This document shows, piece after piece, positions 36,605 to 42,682 of a DNA stretch of 42,682 bases (position 1 is its first letter; every line of letters starts with the position of its first letter). A program made the translations under genes and the position numbers. The DNA lies in contig CBZS010000520.1 in the NCBI GenBank assembly GCA_000613065.1, forward strand, positions 1 through 42,682, in the 5' to 3' direction. This DNA comes from Richelia intracellularis. GTDB taxonomy: Bacteria > Cyanobacteriota > Cyanobacteriia > Cyanobacteriales > Nostocaceae. The notes under the pieces were generated by a model that saw only the letters and a list, made by a program, of their open reading frames with translations, had not been told where the DNA came from and did no database searches.

Positions 36605-37307
36605 TAACTTCAGTTTAATGGGTCTGGCCTTGTTTTTCTTTGTCTTCCAAACCCGCTTGGGCCATTGCGGCCGAATAGCACGTCTACATAAAGCAGCGCG
36701 CTTATCCTTATAATCCTAGGCTTTGACAGCAGCAAGCACTTTCAGGGGTTTACGGGGTCTACCGCGTTTGTTGGTCTTAACCTTTACACTGTCTAGAAGT
36801 GGTATCACCTGATCTCTTTCACTACCATTGGCAGGTGTAGTGCGATTGGATAAAGGCATTCCTGAGCCTTCAGTAAGAGTGTGTATTAAAATACCCTTTC
36901 CTTTCCCACCGTAAGCAAGACCATCACCACCGCCCTTTCCAGGGGGAAAAAGACCCGTCCAACGCGCCATAACTCCAGTTGATTAACCCTTTCTCTTGTC
37001 CAATCCCCAATATTAGTGCTTGTAAAGCCTCTAACCTCCCGTCCAACTGCCAACGTTTGAGCCATCTATGTGCAGAGCTTTTTGATGCCCATATTTTTCC
37101 TTTTCGAATGTCACACCAACGACACCCTGTTATCAATATATACAGTAATGTATTGAGTACATAAGGAAATGAAGAATGTGGCATTCCTGGTTCGCGTTTC
37201 TCTGGCGGTTTCGGAAAAATATCCTCAAACAAAGACCACTCCAAATTACTCATTCCTTCAAAACGTCCAGCCATCAGATGATATAACCCCTCTGACTCAA
37301 CAGCCAT
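36605..37307 (-). pseudogene. IS5-family transposase, copy C, truncated
   Basis: From ATG 37307 (MAVESEGLYHLMAGRFEGMS) the frame is clean to the first catalytic aspartate (GALDGSFSP). At the C run 36952-36956 it shifts to PGKGGGDGLAYGGKGKGILI, then TTPANGSERDQVIPLLDSVK, and hits a stop after VLAAVKA where the second aspartate (ADKGYD) should be. The rest is out of frame and the C-terminus is lost. This is the best preserved N-terminal half of the four copies. Confidence 0.82.
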
Positions 37308-37340
37308 ATTATCACCTTCTGCTATTAGTGGGATATATTC
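36605..37340 (-). mobile_element. IS5-family element, copy C, 3' truncated
   Basis: The left end of the element (on the minus strand) is at about 37340 (GAATATATCCCACTAATAG). The sequence runs colinear with copies A and B and stops at about 36605, where the last fifth of the element is missing. Confidence 0.78.
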
Positions 37341-37464
37341 AATCATCTGAAGTGTTTTGTGGCAGCTTCTAGGCAATTGATGGTTTGGGAAGGCAAAAGT
37401 TAATAATTCTTATAAGCGATGTACTTAGACGTCTCTTTGGATAAGATGTAGGACTTCAGCTACC

Positions 37465-37555
37465 GGTGTTGCTGAATCAGGGGATCATTTCACTAAAATT
37501 TCAATGATTTCTCAATGGTTTCAAATCCTAATTCATCCCGCACTTATGCAACGCC
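37465..37555 (-). repeat. MITE-1 copy 6 (91 bp)
   Basis: Begins GGTGTTGCTGAATCAGGGGA and ends TTATGCAACGCC. The flanks are CAGCTACC and CGGCTACC, a 7 of 8 match, so a slightly decayed 8-bp duplication. Confidence 0.88.
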
Positions 37556-37574
37556 CGGCTACCCTTCTTTAATA

Positions 37575-37605
37575 GGACCCCGACTTTTCGAAAAAGTCGG
37601 GGTTC
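37575..37605 (-). terminator. Terminator hairpin
   Basis: A 14-bp stem, GGACCCCGACTTTT with its complement (one G-U type pair), and a 3-nt loop CGA. It lies 39 bp behind the stop of the minus-strand membrane protein gene and most likely ends its transcript. Confidence 0.7.
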
Positions 37606-37643
37606 TATTTGTAAATCTGTCTATGAAACTATATTCCTCTAAA

Positions 37644-38018
37644 TTAACTCAAAGAATCTAAATCTAAGGACTTCATGCCTTGACTTTCCATATAGGTCAG
37701 CATACTACCTAACTGCGACCATACTAACCAGCAAGTTCCCAAGGTGATTGGTAAACCAATACCATATGCCAAGACGGGAGGAAAACCAAATACCCCTAAA
37801 CCAGAACACAAAAACGTCCCTAAACCCACGGTGACTCCCACAAATGGTAGGGTCGATTGCTTTGTTGATAGGCGAGAATCTGATTTTTCTCCACCAGCAG
37901 CTTGCCATTGCTTGACAATTAATTTTAAGGTGGCATTTAATGCTAGCCCAGAGGTAAAAGCTGCAAATAAACCAAAAACTACCAATAAATAAGGTGCTTG
38001 GGGAGGATAATAGTACAT
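37644..38018 (-). CDS. Small conserved membrane protein, unknown
   Basis: 124 residues with three hydrophobic segments (about 9-30, 56-77, 80-103). The start MYYYPPQAPYLLVVFGLFAA and the segment ALNATLKLIVKQWQ are reminiscent of small thylakoid or plasma membrane proteins found throughout cyanobacteria, but I cannot name it. No signal peptide cleavage site is evident. The frame is clean and a strong terminator follows, so it is probably a working gene. It is monocistronic here. Confidence 0.75.
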   Translation of the reverse strand: MYYYPPQAPYLLVVFGLFAAFTSGLALNATLKLIVKQWQAAGGEKSDSRLSTKQSTLPFVGVTVGLGTFLCSGLGVFGFPPVLAYGIGLPITLGTCWLVWSQLGSMLTYMESQGMKSLDLDSLS

Positions 38019-38033
38019 AGTTGGGATTTTACT

Positions 38034-39089
38034 TTAAACGGGTAAAACTTGAACTTGTTTAAATATCTGAAATTCGAGAGTCAATAAGCTGTTTAACTTC
38101 TTCTGCTTATCACTATTAGCGGTAACAATGCAGTTAGAGATTGCTGCCGCTAATACTGCAAATTTAGCATAGTACTTAGAGTATAAACATTCAGTTATAA
38201 GAAATTTCCAAAATCTTTCAATCAAATTTAATTGTGGAGAATTGCAAGATAAATAACATAGTTGTATACGTACTTGTGTCCCATATTCTTTTACTAATTT
38301 ACACTTCTGATATCTGGCATTATCTAGTACAATAACAATTGGTTTATTTAGCCCCAAATTAGCTCATTTAAATAACAACTGGCACAGACTTTCTGAATTA
38401 ATATAAGTTTCATTTGTAATTGTAATTATTTCCTTAGTAACTGCATTAACTGCTCCTAAAACATTAAATTGTTTTCCACCGGAAGGTGAACAAATAAATG
38501 TTATTGTAACATATCATAAAAGTCCTAAGTATGCTCGATGTACAAAGTGGGCTGCATCAACAAAAAAAACTACTTACTTTCCGCTAATAGCTTATTCCAG
38601 TAATGGTTATAGCTGTTATTGTCTATATTTTTCTACCTCTTCAATCTTTTCTGGGTCTACTGACTTTCCCGGCACATACCCCACTTTTAAGCAACGCAAA
38701 CCTGTTCTGAGCAGAAATTCTCTTACCTGAGTTGGACTGCGCTTAATACCAGTTATTTTTTCAATGGCATCACTCGCTTCTGCAATACTTGTAGCTGCAT
38801 GTTTCTCAAAATATTCTTTCAAAATATCACTATACTGATTTAATTCACTTGGCTGTCCCTTGTGGTGTATTTTTTTTAGTTCTTCTACTCCTCCTGATTG
38901 ATATTGTCTAATGTAAACTATTAATGTTGTTTTTGATATTTTACACAAACTACAAATATCTTTATGTTTTATCCCCTGACTTTTTAGATACAGAACTTCC
39001 ATCTTTTTCTGTACTAATGGATGAGGATAATAATATCTTTCATAATGAAGTTTATCAATGTCTTCTTGCGTAAAATCTATTTTTAACAT
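38034..39089 (-). pseudogene. IS630-family transposase, killed by point nonsense mutations
   Basis: One reading frame of 352 codons without net frameshift. The N-terminal helix-turn-helix part has SQGIKHKDICSLCKISKTTL and GQPSELNQYSDIL (to 38619). A middle part with six in-frame stops between 38380 and 38618 still reads VVFFVDAAHFVHRAYLG (catalytic aspartate) and FNVLGAVNAVTKEIITITNE. The C-terminal part reads IVIVLDNARYQKC (second aspartate) and SPQLNLIERFWKFL (glutamate). Decay is by base substitutions only, so it is a young death. Element ends were not resolved. Confidence 0.85.
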
Positions 39090-39239
39090 CAGACTTTACC
39101 TGGTTTATCAAGTAATATTGTTTATTAATTTATAATACTTGTTATTACCGCTATACAAAAGTCGAGCTTTTAACCGTTATTAGTATAGTCAAATTGCTAA
39201 TGGCTGATATGTAAATTATGATCAACCATTAACACCATA

Positions 39240-40955
39240 TTACTTATTTTGTGCTGTGGGGAAAAAAGATGTGGCTTTGGGTAGCATGGCAGCTGCCCCT
39301 TCTCTAGAAAATTCTGTGAGCATACTGAATGCTACATCTAATATTCTATTGGGTTGCAAGTCATCTTTCACTAGTTCCCACAGTCTTTGCACTTGTTCCG
39401 TATGCAGTCTGTCGTCTTCGGTGAGTGCCAAGACTAATTGTCGCCGCAGAAATTGCCCTTCTTTTGAGAGTAAGTACTCTATACCTAATCTAGCGGTGGG
39501 TAGTACATCAAAACTACTATCAGTGCGAGCGATCGCAATTAGGTTTTCTAGTCTCTCCCACTGGAATTTACCATCTTTGAAGAGGATATTGAGTAATCTT
39601 CGCCGTAATTGGCGAGATTCCCCAGTTAATAATCTACGAGCAACATAGGGATATGCCACCTCGACAATTTTAAAATTCCTGTTGAGGCTGAGGGCAATTC
39701 CTTCTTGGGTTACCAGGGAACGAATAATTAAAGCAAATTTGGCAGGAACTCGGAAGGGATAGTCATACATTAATTCCGAGAATTGATCGGTAATGATTTT
39801 AAAGTTAAAATCGCCGACGTTTTGACTGATGGCATTACCCAGCAATATTTCTAATGCTGGTACTATGGGACGAATATCTGTATTGGGTGCAAGAAAACCT
39901 AACTTTACATAATCTTCGGCTAGGTCATTGTAATCTTGGTTAACTAGGTCTACTACCGCATCTACCAAGGTTTCCTTGGTATTTTCATTTAACTGATCCA
40001 TCATCCCAAAGTCGATGTAACCCATTTTGCCATCGGGCATAGCAAATAAGTTTCCTGGGTGAGGATCTGCATGGAAGAAGCCATGCTCCAATAGCTGTTG
40101 TAACCCGGAAGTAACCCCAATTTTGATTATTTCTTCTGGATCTAAACCTGCGGCGCGAATATTCTCGGTGTCGTTGAGTTTAAATCCGTTCAACCATTCT
40201 AAGGTAAGAACGTTATTAGAAGTGTAACGCCAGTAGATTGCTGGTACTTTTACCTGTGGATCGTTACGGAAGTTGGTAGCAAACTTCTCAGCGTTGCGTC
40301 CCTCATTAAGATAGTCAATTTCCTCAAACAGCTTAGTGCCAAATTCGTCCACAATCATGGTGAGATCATGCCCTAAATTTAGTGGTAGCCAGGGACTTAA
40401 CCAACTCGCCGCCCACCGCATTAAATACAAATCTAGGCTCAGTGTGGGTCGTAAGTTAGGGCGTTGTACTTTGACTGCGACCTCTTCTCCACTGTGTAAG
40501 CGACCACGATATACTTGACCTAAACTAGCTGCTGCTACTGCCTTGGGGGATAACTCACTAAAGATCTCTTCGATGGAGCGATCAAGTTGTGTTTCTATAA
40601 TTCTATAGGCAATCGCATTGTCAAAAGGTGGTAATTGGTCTTGTAATTTTACCAACTCTTCTAGGAAATCCTTACGAATCAAATCTGGTCTAGTTGATAG
40701 GGCTTGACCAACTTTGATGAAAGTAGGACCCAGACGGGTCAACAATTGCCGCAATTGGGTCGCTCTTTTCCCTTGATGTCCGGGTTTATTAAACCATTCA
40801 TCCCATTTAAGACTGAGGACAAATTTACCTAAACCCCCAATAACTCTCAAGGCTCTCGCCCAAGCGGACCAGGGACGATGGCGATAATAGCTAGCGATCG
40901 CTTGGGGATCGTAGCGTAGTTTTTCTCTGCTGTGTGTAAGGGTTTGCGGACTCAC
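39240..40955 (-). CDS. ABC1/UbiB-family atypical protein kinase
   Basis: 571 residues, full length. The hallmark KxGQ motif is at 81-84 (IKVGQALSTRPD). The alanine-rich nucleotide loop is at 140-151 (AAASLGQVYRG), the ATP-site lysine 162 in VKVQRP, the catalytic HADPHPGN at 295-302 and the metal DFG at 315-317. The family supports isoprenoid-quinone and tocopherol metabolism; cyanobacteria and plastids have several paralogues (ABC1K) and I cannot say which this is. A hydrophobic stretch near 180-195 (WAASWLSPWLPL) is compatible with membrane association. ATG 40955 stands before MSPQTLTHSREKLRY. Monocistronic. Confidence 0.92.
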   Translation of the reverse strand: MSPQTLTHSREKLRYDPQAIASYYRHRPWSAWARALRVIGGLGKFVLSLKWDEWFNKPGHQGKRATQLRQLLTRLGPTFIKVGQALSTRPDLIRKDFLEELVKLQDQLPPFDNAIAYRIIETQLDRSIEEIFSELSPKAVAAASLGQVYRGRLHSGEEVAVKVQRPNLRPTLSLDLYLMRWAASWLSPWLPLNLGHDLTMIVDEFGTKLFEEIDYLNEGRNAEKFATNFRNDPQVKVPAIYWRYTSNNVLTLEWLNGFKLNDTENIRAAGLDPEEIIKIGVTSGLQQLLEHGFFHADPHPGNLFAMPDGKMGYIDFGMMDQLNENTKETLVDAVVDLVNQDYNDLAEDYVKLGFLAPNTDIRPIVPALEILLGNAISQNVGDFNFKIITDQFSELMYDYPFRVPAKFALIIRSLVTQEGIALSLNRNFKIVEVAYPYVARRLLTGESRQLRRRLLNILFKDGKFQWERLENLIAIARTDSSFDVLPTARLGIEYLLSKEGQFLRRQLVLALTEDDRLHTEQVQRLWELVKDDLQPNRILDVAFSMLTEFSREGAAAMLPKATSFFPTAQNK

Positions 40956-41568
40956 TCCCTTATTTACCTCTTCAATTTGAACTCAAATTTTGCTTGCCTG
41001 AGACAATATTTTTGTTAATCCACAAAAATGTAACCCCACTTTTTGGCTAGTTTTTTTTTATTAATAAAAATTAATTGAAATTCATCAACTCATTTATTTT
41101 ATCTTAATACGCAAAAAGTATATATACTTAATATTATTTTTTTGTAGTCTATTGAAAGTATATATTTGTATTCCGTAATCCCTAGCTATCGCTTGTAACA
41201 TTTTTACTAGACAACAACCATAAAAAGTTATAAACATCAGGATGCATATGAACTTTTATGAGATGTTTTTATGCTTTACCCTGAGGAAAATTCAATGGCA
41301 ACCATAATAAGTTTGGGAAATAATCTCCTTGCGTAAAAAAGCGAATTTAGATGTATTATCCAAAATTCAATATAGCCACTCAACACTTAGTATAGTATTC
41401 GTGGATAGGAATTACTGCGCGTTTGCTTGCTTGAGATAATATTACTTTTGTGTAACAAAGTACAATGTTTTGTTATTAATTTAAAAATTTCTTAACAAAT
41501 GGAGAGAAAATAAAGTGATCTTATAAATAAAAAATAAAGATTATCTTCTTTTACTCTTAAAAATATAA
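40956..41568. other. Intergenic, A+T rich, no gene seen
   Basis: Long A/T tracts and no protein-like frame on either strand. Presumably holds the promoter of the ABC1 kinase gene near 40960-41050. Confidence 0.5.
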
Positions 41569-41659
41569 GGCGTTGTTGAATCAGGGTATGAATTAGGGTT
41601 TGAAGCCATTGAAAAATCATTGAAAATTTAGTGAAATCATCCCCTGATTCAACAACGCC
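41569..41659 (+). repeat. MITE-1 copy 7 (91 bp)
   Basis: Begins GGCGTTGTTGAATCAGGGTA and ends TTCAACAACGCC. The flanks are AAATATAA and AAATATCA, 7 of 8 the same. On the minus strand its open frame (ESGDDFTKFSMIFQWLQTLI) extends into neighbouring sequence as a 67-codon frame, which is not a gene. Confidence 0.88.
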
Positions 41660-42180
41660 AAATATCAAATTCCTATAGTTGTACTTGCTATGCAAATTTC
41701 ATAGCATAGACAGAAAAAATAGCCTTTGTAGCTTTGCATAAATCAGAAACTTCATAGCTAAGCAATACATATTAAATACACTTAAATCTGATCTACTTTG
41801 ATACTTTTCTTTTTATAAAATTAATTTGGTATTGCTAACCCATACAATCAGGGTAAGCGCATCTAATTTTGTAGTGAAAATTACAGATTTTTGTACATAA
41901 TTGTGGATTATGTCTTGATTGTCAAGTGCGAACGCCAACGCCCTTTGGGGGGTACTGGAGGGACATCGCCAAAAAAAGTTGACGCTACTGGGGAAGGCTT
42001 CGCTAGATTGGGTCGTGCCAGGTACGGGCATCAAGACCTTGAGTAAACGCAAGAAACACTCATAGCTCCAGATGGCACTCTGCGACGCCACCGAATCTTC
42101 CCCAGTTGCTGGAACACCCCTGGGGCAGAAAAATGGAGATTTAAAGAAGTTAAGTAGTATGCTGGGGAACTAAAGGATGA
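41660..42180. other. Unassigned stretch, partly G+C rich
   Basis: About 41920-42130 is clearly richer in G+C than its surroundings (for example GCCAACGCCCTTTGGGG and CCAGGTACGGGCATCAAGAC). On the minus strand a frame reads SQSAIWSYECFLRLLKVLMP and then VPGTTQSSEAFPSSVNFFWR, with no family recognised. It looks like a fragment of foreign or repeated DNA. Confidence 0.4.
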
Positions 42181-42682
42181 ATCTATCCCACTAATATAAT
42201 TTTGTGAATCCAAATATGGATTGTTGCAAGAGACAAAAAAGCATCAAAACAAGCTGAAATTCTTTCCCATCTGACAACAAGACGACGATATTTTTTTTGA
42301 AACCATGGGAAACAACGTTCTTGTTGAAAACCTGGGACGGAAATTTTAATGGGTCTGGCCTTGTTCTTGTTTGTCTTCCAAAGCTGCTTGGGCCATTGCG
42401 GCCTAATACCACGTCTACGTAAAGCAGCGCGCTTATCCTTAGAATCGTAGGCTTTGTCAGCAGCAAGCACTTTCAGGGGTTTAGGGGGTCTACCGCGTTT
42501 GTTGGTCTTAACCTTTACACTGTCTAGAAGTGGTATCACCTAATCTCTTTCACTACCATTGGCAGGTGTGGTGCTATTGGATAAAGGCATTCCTGAGCCT
42601 TCAGTAAGAGTGTGTATTAAAATAGCCTTTACTTTTCCACCGTAAGCAACACCATCACCACGGCCCTTTCCAGGGGAAAAAA
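42181..42682 (-). mobile_element. IS5-family element, copy D, runs off the window
   Basis: The right end of the element is at 42181 (ATCTATCCCACTAATAT). On the minus strand the transposase C-terminal half reads KGKAILIHTLTEGSGMP, KPLKVLAADKAYDSKDK, GIRPQWPKQLWKTNKNKARP, PGFQQERCFPWFQKKYRRLV and VRWERISACFDAFLSLATIH, with the second catalytic aspartate (ADKAYD) and the glutamate (RWERI). Only a stop near 42540 (at the QVIP segment) disturbs it. The C-terminal half is the best preserved of the four copies; the N-terminal half is outside. Confidence 0.82.

Noticed and set aside
41492-41695. 67-codon minus-strand frame containing ESGDDFTKFSMIFQWLQT
   Set aside because: It is the open frame of MITE-1 copy 7 running into flanking sequence. 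No start signal or family; not a gene.
1-42682. CRISPR arrays, tRNA and rRNA genes
   Set aside because: The repeats seen are dispersed 90-91 bp elements, not regularly spaced short repeats. No GTTCRANNC-type T-loop with matching stems and no rRNA segments were recognised by eye; a covariance-model scan would be decisive.

Overview
This window comes from a cyanobacterium. Fifteen copies of the HIP1 octamer GCGATCGC are visible, and the gene set is typical: ndhL with DUF3007, trpA, dnaJ-tusA-rsgA, mfd, an ABC1 kinase and a GGCC-type N4-cytosine methyltransferase. The heavy load of broken genes and nested insertion sequences suggests a heterocystous Nostocales strain with an eroding genome, such as the Azolla symbiont. 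That host call is inference; no marker gene settles it.

Layout. 1-408 is the end of clpB. 474-10407 is a graveyard: two inverted ISKra4 copies flank a WD40 remnant, an intact nucleoside hydrolase and a dead cytosine-deaminase-like gene. They are followed by glycogen phosphorylase (glgP), which is split by an IS1634-type element (itself split by an ISAzo13-type element) and by an IS5-family element. 10937-12501 is intact: ndhL, DUF3007, trpA. 12864-18711 holds an unknown two-TM coiled-coil protein, a dead IS1634 copy, an SRPBCC-like protein, and a CNNM/CBS transporter-like gene closely followed by a DNA methyltransferase. 18827-21028 has a dead IS5 copy, a von Willebrand A protein and small repeats. 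21083-29251 is intact: mfd, then rfbF, an LhgO-like oxidoreductase, an SDR epimerase and a family 2 glycosyltransferase, which look like a nucleotide-sugar and exopolysaccharide set. 29370-31484 is a third ISKra4 copy with a nested IS5 that itself carries a small element. 32165-34649 is the overlapping dnaJ-tusA-rsgA operon. 34896-42682 mixes dead IS1634, IS5 and IS630 copies with a small membrane protein and an ABC1 kinase.

Two families of miniature inverted-repeat elements stand out. MITE-1 is 91 bp, with full copies at 474, 12569, 17790, 19679, 20938, 37465 and 41569, and makes an 8-bp target duplication. Insert plus duplication is 99 bp, exactly 33 codons, and one of its six frames is open. 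One copy sits in frame inside the CNNM/CBS gene and adds 33 residues without breaking it. MITE-2 is 90 bp, with copies at 1024, 4691 and 30314, and makes a 3-bp TNA duplication; an empty site is present in the same window. The in-frame protein insertion by MITE-1 is the most interesting observation here.
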